This document shows, in pieces, positions 1 through 11,972 of a stretch of DNA of 64,000 nt (the stretch's first letter is position 1; every line of letters starts with the position of its first letter). The notes beneath the pieces are model-generated. The model ran no database searches and was not told where the DNA came from. It saw nothing but the letters and a program-made list of their open reading frames with translations. The stretch covers positions 62,001-126,000 of the forward strand of contig QNGE01001279.1 of NCBI GenBank assembly GCA_008508345.1. The letters run 5' to 3'. The stretch is from Paragonimus westermani (Eukaryota; Platyhelminthes; Trematoda; Plagiorchiida; Troglotrematidae). The translations under genes were made by a program, and so were the position numbers.

Positions 1-3000
1 AAATACAATTAGTTAGGGTAATATCAAACAGCCTGGCACTAACAATAATGTGGCGTAAAGGTATTAGTTTCAGAAACTTTTATTTTGAAACCTGTGTATG
101 ACAGGACATGACAATCAGCAAAATTAATGAGGAAAATCGTATATGACTGACATGTTTAAGACGGTATCTTTAAAGTTACACAAATCTGAACGAATTTCAT
201 TCACATACGTGACACGACCTGACTTGTTCTGTAGTTCAGGTTCCGTAGATCTCTTTCACATTGTTCTACCGAGGTCACAAACTTCGAATGACTTTTCTGA
301 GAGGACACTTAACACACAATCAGAGTATCATTCTTCATTGTATGGTAAGTATTTCGTACACTGACACTAAGATTGACTGAGATTCAGTTGATCGTCCTGC
401 AGCCTTTCAGTATACTATTCGATGTTGTGTACACAGTGGTTCCGGTAGTACAAAGGAGTGATATGAGAATTCTGATGTTGTTACCTACAGCGATCCTAAG
501 ATCGAAACCATATGGGTGTGTGTAGCCGTACATCTAGTATGAATGGACTAGTTGCTTGTTCGTATCGAATAGAATAGCAGGTCATCTAATAATCAAGGTT
601 AATGACAAGAAATGAGGCTACCGAGAGTGAGTGACACAGTCATAGATTTTAAGTATTGTCGGTAACCACACATCTACATCACATTATCTAACATACAGAA
701 CTAGCGAGCAGAAACTCACGTTTCCTTTGACCTGCTCGACGTAGACCCCAAAAATCTGTGTGCACAGTAGAATACTACTTCCGCTACTGTCGCGCTGTAT
801 TTATTACTGCGAACTTCACAACCAACAAGGTCATCTTCTGACAGCCTATCCTTTGATTGTCATTTCTCGAACAGCGAAACAACAATTATTTGGTAATATG
901 GCAGCTAGTCATTCCCCGTGCGTTTCATGTCAATCCACACGGATGTTTACTGCGTGCAATTTTAATTTTCCGATTACTCAGGGGAAACTCCACCAGAACA
1001 GTGATCCCACAAAATTAGGCTTGCTCGGTGTAAGTGTAGACAGTATCCGATTTTTATCATGCCAGTTAGGCTACACTGTTCAGTAAACCGCCAACTAGGT
1101 ATCCGGTGTGACAGATTATTATCACCGGGTATCTCCCAAAGCATCAGCAATTACCTTCGGCCGAACATCAGCTACAAGTTGAACAGATTCATTCAACAAA
1201 TAAGCCCTGACGGGAAATAACCGGTAAAACTTCCAGGCTATCATACACTCGAAGGTTGGTGACTGGGTTTCCCAAAAACAGTTCACTATATTCTGTCAAA
1301 TATGTAAACATCGAGTGTTTGTTTTGTGAGTTGGGCCGGCTTTCACAAGTTACCATTAATGTCTTGTTATCATTTTACAGTTTATTGCTTCGTTGTACAA
1401 TTGTTCCCGTTTGAAGCTGACCAGGGCTTCTATCGTACATCTGTCCTCTTCGCTACAACTCAGCTGTTGCTGGTTAATCTCATCAGTCCTATTTTACCGA
1501 CACAGTAAACCGCGTAAGCTCTTCCACAGTACCTTCTTCAAAAAGATCATGCCGGTTCTCGGATAGCCTCTTAAGTCAGCGGTTATCGTGGAGAGAGGTT
1601 CTGACAAGACCCAAAAGTCTGCCGTATGAAATGGAGCTAGAGAAGTGCAACACTACAGCAAAAACTTACAAACGTGTCTTCTCTATGTCAATCCCACTGT
1701 ACGATACGGTTCTCTGACAGACTTCCAATTCATTTCCACTCACTAACTCATTATCTCTCATACTCCCAACACTCCCAACACAACTACGCTGAAACACTTA
1801 CGCATTGATAATGTCACCTCGCCTGGTGATGAAACGTTTGCAACCTAAATGCCAAGCTCGGCGAACATATCAATACCAAAACAACTACTACCGTGTTCTA
1901 CAAATGAGTATACATTTGGTTATTCTCAAGTTAGTCCCAGATCTAAATGTTTTCCACATTGGCCGTTTTTATCTACATAGAAGTCTTTGTCATCGATCCA
2001 TCTTCCACACAGTTCTTTTGATCCATTAAATTTATTCAAACCAATAGCACACACATGTCAGACCATGGGGCTACAAGCCACTGTCAGTTCAGTTTCACTG
2101 CAACATGGACTGCGTTCCAGAGAAAACGTAAAGAATTTTTTTTTCTCATTGCAGACAATTTTTGCATCAGATGGACGAATGTTATTCTAGCTGTGTAAAC
2201 GACACTGTTCTAATCCATGATAACTCACTAGCAGCTTAAAAACAATCGATTTCGTCAGCTACATCAACTTATCTTTATGCAGCCTACCTTACCACCAGAA
2301 AGGGTTCAGTCAAGATTGGAAGGGCCTCTGTCCGTTATGTTTCTTGAGGACATTAAAGAATGATTGATTTTATCTACCGGGATAAATGATGAGGGTTTAT
2401 GGGCGCGCACTATCTTAATGACCCAGGTGACAAATGTAAACGTGGGCCACCTTTGACGAGGAAAGGAGTTAAACTAATCTTCCAGAGGGTGAGCATATCT
2501 CACACTCGTACACTCTGATTTGCTGTACGGTTGCGAAGCCTATCCACAATTTTATCGCATATGTGCAGGGATTATCCCATTCTGGTAGTTGCTGGTTGCA
2601 TGCGACCGCATTCGTCGTTTGAACGTCCAAACATTTGGGCCGGGGATGTTTACGGATAGCACGTTGACCATCGTGTTATCCAAAGTGATCTTCATAATCT
2701 ACTTTAGTGGCTCTAAAAACATATCTTCTTATCCCCTTACACTTAAACTAATAAAATCCTATAGTTAAATTATACGATCGGCTGGAGATACGACGCCGTC
2801 TCATCGTTTGCCAGTGTCCAACGATTGCGTAGGGAAAAACTCCCGATGTTTTCAGATGTTCAAATAAGGCACCCTGTTCGTCTCTCACAACATTCACTCT
2901 ATCAATGTTCCTCACTGTTGTATTTCATGTATTTCCGTTTTCCGTGACACGTGGACTCAATCGTGTTGCGATTTCAGCTCCATGGGTATTGACCCGTGTG

Positions 3001-5680
3001 ATGGTAACTCCGAAGTTAGGTGACACATCATTTCTGCAACTGTTCTTCATCTGCACTCACTCTGCTGCCACCTTCTCTCTTCCGATTCCAGATAATGACG
3101 GAACCGGTCACTGTAGATAGCGAGAAATCACAACAGATTACCTGAAGCTGCTGTACTGTTCGAACACCTATTTGTGTGCATTCTTTTTTAACGAAGCAAC
3201 TAGAGCGGCCTTCTCAATCTGGCTGTGAAGCTTTAGATGCTTTCATCTGATTGGGCACGACTTATTATGCTCACACCATTTCAGAGGAAGGTCTAAATAG
3301 TTCACAGCTGTGATATTCTGCTATCTTGTTTGGTTTCATTAACCTATTCGGTAGAACTGCAAAAAGTCGCGTTGCAAACAACTGCGTTCCCTCAACATTC
3401 CATCAGCCATATGGTTACGCGCTCTGAGGCAAACAAACGGAAGGGTCAGTTTTTATAATTTGACCTGATGAGACGATGAATACGCGCTGCGTATCCGTTG
3501 ACAAATTAAATGGTCACAGTGAGTTAATGTTAGGTGACTGGCTGGAGGACGGTATACATTCTTACTTACCTTCAAGTTTACGCACATAAGCTAGCTTCTG
3601 ACGTTCGCGATTGGCTAGTTGACTTTTCTGGGAACAGTTGAGTTTCGTACGAAACCATCGTTTCTGAAACCTCTGAATCTGAATAAACACCATATGCCTA
3701 ATATGCTACTGAACAAACAGTGAGAGACGTTCGCACTATAGATTCATTCTGAAAAGGGAAAAGCCCTCATTATAAGATGGCTGACGTCTTCGTACAGGGC
3801 TGCATTGGGCAGTCGTAGTAATAACATCTACAAATGATTGGCCAGGCTGGATGGACACTACCAACGGTAAACGTTCCCACAACAATTCCTTGGAGCTGCA
3901 ACTAAAATACCAACCCACTTCACAGAGCTGACCAACTGTCATCCCTATTGCCATCGTTGAATCGATCATTATTGATACACTACTTTTAAACTTCCGTCAC
4001 AAAATTGTGACTCATTTGCCGGTCATCCACTTTTCAAACAACTGTAAAATTTCGGTTTTTACTGTTAACATGTTCAGTTCGAATGTGATGTGTTAGGTTG
4101 GGAAAATTGGACGAATGACAGAAAATCAATTAAAGTCAAATGGTATATCGATAGCCAGAAGTACACAAAAACAACACCAAAGAATTGACTCATTTGTTCC
4201 AGATGAGTGAACAGCTGGTCAACGCATTGTAAACTGTGCCAGGTTTCACAACCCTATTTTGTGCATGTCACGCTCCAGCAAACCAACCAATGTTAACAGC
4301 CTTTGGTCGTTTGTATTATGAAAGAGTGTATACATATTTTTAATACCTGGTAACAAGGGTTTGGCAGACTTAAAGACGAAAGAGTTTCTACTAGGGTGAA
4401 GTAACGGGAGGAAGTAAGGTTTTTATACACCGTCACCTGTTGGTAGATGATCAACATGGCTTCGGTGATCACCAAGGGTTAAGTCAGTATGTCATGGCGT
4501 CAGGATGAACGGATTGATCGGACTTATAGCGTAGCATGTAACCAGAATGTTCCCGGCTGTTGAGGACCTTAGGCAACTCGTTCCGTTCTCTGCCATAGGT
4601 GACCAGTATTTACTTACTAAGCAACTGGCAAGATAACTGATGCTACTTTGAAGCGAGTAACGAATTTTGGTTATATTTTTGACGTTGTTTCAGTGTGTGA
4701 ACAATATATCATACACTGATACATAACATGGTCTTCGAGTCAGAAATTCATGATCCAACACAACTGATCACAGCTTTTTTCTGAGAGCACGACTTAGTAA
4801 CAAATCATTTCAGAAGAGAGACATTACGGTCGAATTTTGTCTTAACTGAAGCCAATAAGGGTATTTAAAGATTTATGCCATTTCAACTTGTTTAATAGTT
4901 GTAATCGTGATGTTATTGTTAGGTATCATCAAGACGCGGACGTGATCCTTCTGGAAACAGTCCGGCAACCTGAGCCCTACTCTTCAGTATGCATAGCTAA
5001 GTGTTTAAGTACGCTACTTCGATCGTCTTTAATGTCACATCAAGGTCACTCTGGTTAACATGGTTGCCCCATGAAAACTTGACCGGAACTCAAAACCTTG
5101 TCGTGACATTCGTCACCAACGGATTCAGAAAACAGCAGCAAGTAAATTTGGAAAAGGAGCCGATCGAGGTATAGTTGAACGCACAAGCTGACATCACATG
5201 TTAACGACTTTGCCCATAGTACGATGATAAACTGTCCATTTGCAAAGCACTCAACATGAAACCGATGGCTGGCATTGGCTGGTTCATATCATTGCTGTGA
5301 CCGTGATGTGCCCAACATTTGTGGACTTACACGAGATCTTTTGTGTTTGTGTAAATTTCGTCTTTACTCAAAACGAATCTCTTCCTGTCAAAACGTCGAA
5401 CCAGACTATCTGGAAACAACGGTTCCAACAGTCAGAACATTTTAACTGACCTTTACTCGTGCGCCGCTGCCACAAACCCTGTTGTGTTGAATTAATTCGA
5501 AGACTTCTGACCACCAGAACAAAGTTAATAGAGATATTCTCCCGAGAAAATCATCTTCTAGCTGAACACACTTTTACAAGATTTAAAGATCAACCTCTTC
5601 AGAACTGCACTCTAAACATCTGCTTGAATTGAATTGAGCTCATTCCTTGCAGCAAGAAACAGTAGGACATTTGTCGGACC
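1..5680. other. No gene seen apart from the 72-bp repeat copy
   Basis: Only short open frames with no motifs or splice support. A frame at 143-364 ends at a GTAAGT donor-like site, but its sequence shows no domain. The stretch could be intergenic or intron of an upstream gene. Confidence 0.5.
1788..1882. mobile_element. First copy of the 72-bp repeat
   Basis: Positions 1811-1882 are identical to 11888-11959. An 8-bp ACAACTAC at 1780-1787 recurs at 1881-1888 and may be a target-site duplication, but it overlaps the end of the repeat and is short. The sequence before 1811 is only weakly similar to the start of the other copy. Confidence 0.65.
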
Positions 5681-5790
5681 AAATGAGAGCGAAACTCGAG
5701 TCTAGTGTTCCTTCTCGAAAGAGACTGGCTGGAAAGTCTAGTTGAATGCGAAGGCTGCAATCAAACTATGATTGATGTTCAACTTGCAAA
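5681..5790 (+). repeat. SINE family 1 copy (body)
   Basis: Contains GAGAGCGAAACTCGAGTCTA, then GGCTGGAAAG, GAATGCGAAGGCTGC and GTTCAACTTG. It is the reverse complement of the block at 18862-19000, so the family is dispersed in both orientations. The tRNA-like head is not clear upstream. Confidence 0.7.
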
Positions 5791-8700
5791 TCGTGTGTCT
5801 ACGCTTTTGATAGTTGAAAACAGTGGTGTTATCCGTAGCTCGGGTTGAAAGTTTAGGTGTTGGAAGAGGTTGTTAGAAGAGCAACAGAAGTGCCCAGTTC
5901 ACCTAACATCCTAAAAACTAAATATCTGTGCTCTGGTTGTGAAACACATCGCTGAAGTCGCTGGCTAAAATCGCACCTTCATTCGAAGCGGGTTCAAAAT
6001 ACAACACCTCTATAACTGTCTTTAAATAAATGTACAAAGTGACAGTTTTTTCACAGAACTAGGCAGACAGTTTATTGATCCCCATATAACAGACATTTCT
6101 CCAAACCATGCAAATATTACAATGACATGTATGAATCTGGCGTGGGCTTATTTGCGTGTTTGAAGGTTTGAATTGGTGAAGCCCATCTTGAAACATACGA
6201 ATAACGCTGTTTACTACCGGCTGAAGCTCAGACACAATGTATGCTTTGGATTCGCGATAAAAGGCTTTCACTTCTCAAGATAACAAAGCGAAGCCTATTG
6301 GTTTCATCAACGTGCCACCTGAATGAACGATGTCAGCCAGTGGCGAACAACACGTGGCAAAGAATGATCTGAACACGTGTGATGCTGGTTATGAGAAGAA
6401 ATCTGGGTGAGGTACAGAAGACAAGCTTTCACTTTCCTTTCTACCCTGTTATTCAAGCCGCTCAGAAATATTTTATTATAGTTAGTTTTTCTTAATAGGA
6501 CAAAATTCGTGTGGTCGTCGAAACCTACTATAAACGATGACCACTGAAATGTGTAGGTAGTTCCAAAGACCCTTTTACACGTTAGGCATTAAAAGCGGAC
6601 GCGATAGATATTATGCATATAAAGTTGGACTTCAGCCAGTGTGCTTGAGGGACATAAAAAATAATCACAAATTTCATGATCTAGCACTGAGTGTTAACTG
6701 TTCGGTAACTTCACGACTGGTGATATGCAATCGGGGAATTTGGTTTCGCGACTTGAACGCGTTCTCAACAGAGTTGCTGCATAATTGTTCGGAGATAAGA
6801 GTCATTTATTCTGGATTAGCTACTAACCAGTACTAACAAGTCTAAGTGATTCATTTGGTGTTTCTGCTAACCTTACAGTTGGCTCATGGTTCACATGTAT
6901 TGAAGCGTATCAATTAACGTATCAATGCCATGACGGTCGCATATTCAGCCTGCCTTACAGGCATCCCGTAAAGATTTTTATATCTAACAAGGGTGATCCG
7001 TACAGTGTTCTAAACTAGACTTTGGAATTGGTTTTCTGAGCCAAAAACGTGAATTACGCAAGCATTGTTTATTCAGAAAGTCAACAGAGTATGTTTGCTA
7101 CAACACCACCATGAACACAGACACTCATTTGTATATAACATTAATTCTGGAACGTCACAGTTGCCAGCGCCAAGTTTGTGTATGGAGAACATCATTTCTT
7201 GATGTTTACTCTTGTTTTTTTTATGGTTACTTCAATACCTCTGTAGATGCCTTCTCCTGACTGACAACGAGTGACACACCGTGGTCGTTTGTTTCCACTA
7301 CATCATTTGTATGTTATCCAGTTTTTTCTGGAAAAAGTACCATGAATGCGGTAACCAGAGATATGTTCGGATTTATTGACTTTGACGTATGCTTGGTTCA
7401 ATCAATCAGTCCACTTACCAACCACATTCATGCGTGCTCTATCGTAAACGGTAAGATAAAATGAGTGACGTTTTATGACGAAATTAGCACACTCTCAACC
7501 TGTTGACTTCATTTATTCTCCACACGTTTTATCGACAGCTACATCAAACATTCTTTCTTTGCGTATGTCAATAAACTAATCTAAATTTCGCTGGTTTTCT
7601 TAAGTTTATCTTTCATACACGGATGGTTTGGTATGACAGCGAAGTTGTCCCCAGCCTACGTTTTGGAATTGACTGTATACGTTACTAGCATGGTTGTTAT
7701 TTAACGGGTCATGGTTAGGTCCTCAATCACCAAGACTCATGACATCAATAATCACCGCAGCTTGTCTTATTGCTAGAAATGTGATAACCACGTGTTAAGC
7801 TTATTCAAAGAATACTGTCAGGAATTTGACTGGGTTTAGCTAGAAATGATGTTTGGTTGAACATTAACTCCAAATATCCGGTGATAACCAGGTGCACTTA
7901 ATCCGTCTTATTCTGCACTAACACACGAGAAACCGCTCTAAGGGATGTGCGATTGTGACAAATTTGTTTGACAAACGTTGTTTCTTACACTACCTATCGT
8001 TAGTAATGTTTCGAATCAAATCTAAGATACTTTAAATCGAGAAATTATTTGTACATAGTATGTCTCTTCCAGCACGTCCATATTGATAGTCTTTGTTTTG
8101 ATGGCAAACTCTGGTAAACTTTTGTCTCGTTAGTCTGACTTACTTGCGGAACATCAGCGTGATTTTCTTATCTGTAGGTTTTTTACGTCACCTGTCTGGT
8201 AGTACCTGATATCTAAAACGTTTCTGCTGGATTGAATCTACCATAGTGCAGGTAAGGGCTGGTAGTCCTTGTAAAGTTCTTTTCGTCACCGAACAAAACA
8301 TCAACCGGAATTCAATGGTTGCTGATTTTTGAGCATTCTTCGGCCCATCATCTAAACGTCACCAAAGCGACAAATTTAAATCTGTTCTTACAAATTCTGC
8401 ACTTGAGATGAAAACGAGTGAGGTTCGTTTTCGAAACACTATCCCTATAAATAAGAGAACTGTAGGTTAGGTTTTGGCCTGAAACTGAAACTCCACTCCT
8501 ATTGAGTCCGGATGTGTTAATGAAAACCAAATCTAATGAGTCTGATCAAAATGAGGTAGCGCAGGGATTTGTCTGATCAAATAAATGTAACCACACACTG
8601 TGTGCAAGATGCAGGAGAAGATGTCTAGTTCTTTCCACAACTTAAAGATATTCACTCCGTTCACAATAGTTTACTGGTCAAATCGTGATCTCAGTATTCA

Positions 8701-8833
8701 TAATTGTATGCCATACCAAGCACCCTAAGCCATCAACACTGAGATCCAAAATTTAGATTGTTTAAAACTAATCCAACACCTAAGAAAACAAACAAGGCAA
8801 AATGCTCCAAGCACACTCATTTCTGCAAATAAC
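5791..8833. other. No gene seen
   Basis: AT-rich, no frame over 70 codons and no recognisable repeats in my reading. Confidence 0.5.
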
Positions 8834-9263
8834 CGTTTTGAAGTTGGACTGCCGCGTACATCATTAAAAGATGCGCTTCCAGGGACTGAATCAAAGCGGT
8901 GGAACTCGATGCTTTCGACTCAGTTACAAGTCATTGGAAAATCACGAATACACCTTACGTTCATGATGAAGACATGGAAAATGGAATGAGAGAAGATAAA
9001 AGGAGCTTCAGCATTGAACGAAACGATACTCACCAGTCATGGCTAATTAATCCAAATCTTAATATCACGCCAAACAGGTTTTAGATTGCCTTTCTAATGT
9101 GCAACAGGAAGAAGCGGTGATTTCATTATTGAAGAAGTTGATGGACAGTGTTTTACAGTGTGTAACCCGCACGGAACCGATAGACCCATCCAATATGAAT
9201 GCTACTGCCCTCATTCCGACTTCTGACAATTGTGTCGACGTGTATCAGCTGAATGGCAACTGT
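8834..9263 (+). pseudogene. Frame-broken coding-like stretch, unidentified
   Basis: Three frames succeed one another: 8834-8987 (contains LKDALPGTESKRWNSMLSTQ), 8890-9084 (SHWKITNTPYVHDEDMENGM ...) and 9063-9263 (LDCLSNVQQEEAVISLLKKL, MDSVLQCVTRTEPIDPSNM ..., stop). The first includes a (K/T)RWNS motif like that of hAT-type transposases, which is weak evidence. The third frame would join the second if one T were added near 9081. This suggests a decayed gene or element; a pair of real exons is the alternative, since CCAAACAG| at 9077 is acceptor-like. Confidence 0.35.
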
Positions 9264-9488
9264 GATTGATGGTGAACAATACAATTTGACGGCCATTTCC
9301 ATAGACTTTGACAATCAGACCTTCATTGAGCGCCGGACCTTCTCCCAGTCGATATTTCACACTTTTTCCTATATGTGACGTGTCCGCTCATCGGACTCAA
9401 CACAACTCCACGAAACATGATATGACAACCATTGCATACGGAAACAACTGGTAATTACCTGGGGAGTGAAAAAAAGAGGATTAGTAAG

Positions 9489-9983
9489 TCACAGTTTCCC
9501 CTCAGGAAGTTGGACAGATGGTGTAAGCCTTCCCAATGTGCAGGGCGAGGTTGGCTCTATTTGTACATTGGTAAGATTGCGTCGACCTGTCTTTGGTAAG
9601 TCGTCATTGTTGAAGCTGATGGAAGTTACCGCAGAGACGCTCACTTCTAATACGGGACAAATGACGAGCTGGAAACAAGGCAAACAACTGTATTGCAAGT
9701 GAATATTAGTTCTAAGCCCCTTTCTCAACGCTTCTTGGATGACCATGTCCTTCCTACTCACCCAGCGTTCCCTGCTTCTCACAGACTCATTAGTGGTTTT
9801 GGCCCACACTGTTTTATGGTCTCCTGATTGGTTGTTTTCTTGTGGCTGGCCGTGTTTGCTTGCTATTAATGTCGCATCGTTGTTTGGCTCTTTGCTTTTC
9901 CCGTGAACATGGTTGTCTGCGTTGGTTTGCTCTCTACCACTGCAGATGAACCGAGAGATTTCGAACAAATTATACCTTATCAC
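9489..9983 (-). CDS. Unidentified 164-codon open frame
   Basis: The longest frame outside the kinase exons. It is polar, with a charged middle part (SRERWVSRKDMVIQEALRKG) and no signal peptide, membrane segment or recognised domain. No splice context or polyadenylation signal ties it to a gene. It may be part of an old mobile element, since GC-rich repeat-like sequence follows at 10.06 kb. Could also be chance. Confidence 0.2.
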   Translation of the reverse strand: MIRYNLFEISRFICSGREQTNADNHVHGKSKEPNNDATLIASKHGQPQENNQSGDHKTVWAKTTNESVRSRERWVSRKDMVIQEALRKGLRTNIHLQYSCLPCFQLVICPVLEVSVSAVTSISFNNDDLPKTGRRNLTNVQIEPTSPCTLGRLTPSVQLPEGKL

Positions 9984-10058
9984 TGAATGAAACTATTCCA
10001 GAACATGGCGATACACATATTCCTTTGACTACATCTCTACTGACCTTGTCTAAAACTA

Positions 10059-10300
10059 GTGCTGGCTAAAAACAGCCTATATTCGGCGCACAGCTGCAAT
10101 AGTCGCCCTCTGTTGTCCGAGCGATGTGATGCCATCCTAACCTGTCATCTAGACGAGATTCGACCTCAACAAAGCGACCGACCTGGTCGTTCATATCTCC
10201 GGCCAGAACGACCGGAGGAGAGCAGCCAGATCCGAATAAAAGACGTCCTTGACGCCGATGTCACTACAGTNTTATCGACACAGTGTTACTATGATTAAAT
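10059..10300. other. GC-rich patch with a perfect 6-bp-arm hairpin
   Basis: Base composition rises sharply here. CTCCGG (10197-10202) and CCGGAG (10212-10217) form a hairpin with a 9-base loop. The patch includes an ambiguous base at 10271. A plus-strand open frame of 79 codons has no recognisable product. Likely a repeat fragment. Confidence 0.35.
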
Positions 10301-11848
10301 ATATCTGCTGGGTGACCTGCAGAGAAGTTATCAGAATTGGGAATCGGGATGGACCTGAGAGCTAAATTTGATAAGACAATGAGGAAGGGGTCAGCAGTAA
10401 CATGTTTTCGCCTATCCACCCTGCTGTATGTGACAGATATGGCGACCCGGTTTATAATGCGAGACGCCCGATGCAGTATGGAATTGTTGATGTTGTGAGG
10501 ATTCATGGTTGGTTGGAATGATCAAACTTATATGTTCGCAGCGTCCGCGTAATTGAATATTATGGGCAATCTCTCTTAACGACTGCTTAAATCTCTTATT
10601 GTTGTGTTCAAGTTATCCTGTGGTTTTCAAGCTAGGCATTTTTAGCTGAACGCTAAGAAATACCCTGTCCATATTTTTGTTTAGTTGTGTGCATAGAGTG
10701 ACCGAAGATATCATCAGAACTTCCGCGACCTGGGCTTTTTATTCACCTTTGGAAAATTTACAGAGGGTCTCTTTCTTCAGTGGTACGTTTACACCATGTA
10801 CTCCCAGAGCTAACGGTTAATGTGACGACTCATTTACTTAGGTACATTTGTGTTTGCAACTCTTTTATCAGTGGGTGCCGTTCAATTCTTCTAACGGATT
10901 GTAATTCAGTGGTGAACGGTCGAAGAGCAGCTGACAAGAATTTACGGCATACCTATGTGGATATCCATTGGGATAAAAATGACAGTTTGCAGACATTTGA
11001 TTAGCCATCTACATAGCAGATTGTTTAGTATGTGTCTCTCGGAAAGGCGGGACCCTTCTGGTGGAGAATATTCATGTGACTGATGTTCGGCTCAAGTTAA
11101 ATCTTGAAGCGCCCACTGGTACTTAGAAAATGATATGAATAATTATTCACCAAACTTTTAGCACTGCAGCAACTGAAAATTGTCTTCTCCATCGCCCAGG
11201 TCTCAACACTACCGAGACAAAGCAAACTGGGGAAGCATCCGCGGAAGTAGTAGACCACCGGCAACTTGCAACCTTCCTGCATTTCTTTGTTCGTCCTCTC
11301 TGTGCTTTGTTTGTCAATGCAGAGCCACGTTACATCCACTAGAATGATAGCGTACGCAAGTTCAGCACACCATTGTGGCATGAATTGTATAGTATCATTT
11401 TGAGTTAAAGCTCTCGACATCAGAGCCTTCCTTAACAGTGATTTGCCCAACACTAGTATTAGTACGTTCCATCGGTTGTTAGCTCTGTTTGGATCATACT
11501 GAGTCTATTGTGTATTTATACACAGAAACTCAGATGATCGCTTACCACATCCGGAGATCACTAAATATAGGGGTAATTAACTTCCACTTGACTTCAAGAT
11601 GAAAGTTCTCAACGTTTTCTTTAACCAACTAAACTTCGAAACAAATCACTCAACTTTCATGCAGTCAGCTGACCACGACTAACAACCTGGCTTCAATCTT
11701 ACCGAAATATCTTAACTTGAAAGAGTCTTTAGTTAACGGATATTCAAGTGGTATACGCTTCAGAAGCAGATATTATCAATGTTATGACGAACATTTCTTT
11801 ATAACTACTTTTGCTATTGTTGAAGCCAATCGTAGTTATCGCCAGGAT
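10301..11848. other. No gene seen
   Basis: A minus-strand frame of 118 codons (11097-11453) has no recognisable domain and no splice or repeat support, so it is not called. Confidence 0.4.
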
Positions 11849-11861
11849 TATGGCCGTGCTT

Positions 11862-11959
11862 TCTGATGGTTGGGAACAGTGGTGATGATGTCACCTCGCC
11901 TGGTGATGAAACGTTTGCAACCTAAATGCCAAGCTCGGCGAACATATCAATACCAAAAC
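11862..11959. mobile_element. 98-bp retroposon-like insertion flanked by 13-bp direct repeats
   Basis: Direct repeats TATGGCCGTGCTT lie at 11849-11861 and 11960-11972 and bound a 98-bp insert exactly. The last 72 bp of the insert (11888-11959) match 1811-1882 base for base. Perfect flanking repeats of this length are what target-primed retroposition leaves. The insert is probably the 3' end of a longer LINE or a short SINE; it ends AATACCAAAAC, without a poly-A tail. Confidence 0.8.
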
Positions 11960-11972
11960 TATGGCCGTGCTT

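Noticed and set aside
143..364. 73-codon frame ending at a GTAAGT donor-like site
   Set aside because: No motif, no acceptor with a matching phase partner in the following 19 kb, and composition like the surrounding non-coding DNA.
11097..11453. 118-codon minus-strand frame
   Set aside because: No domain, splice or repeat support; plausible by chance in 64 kb.
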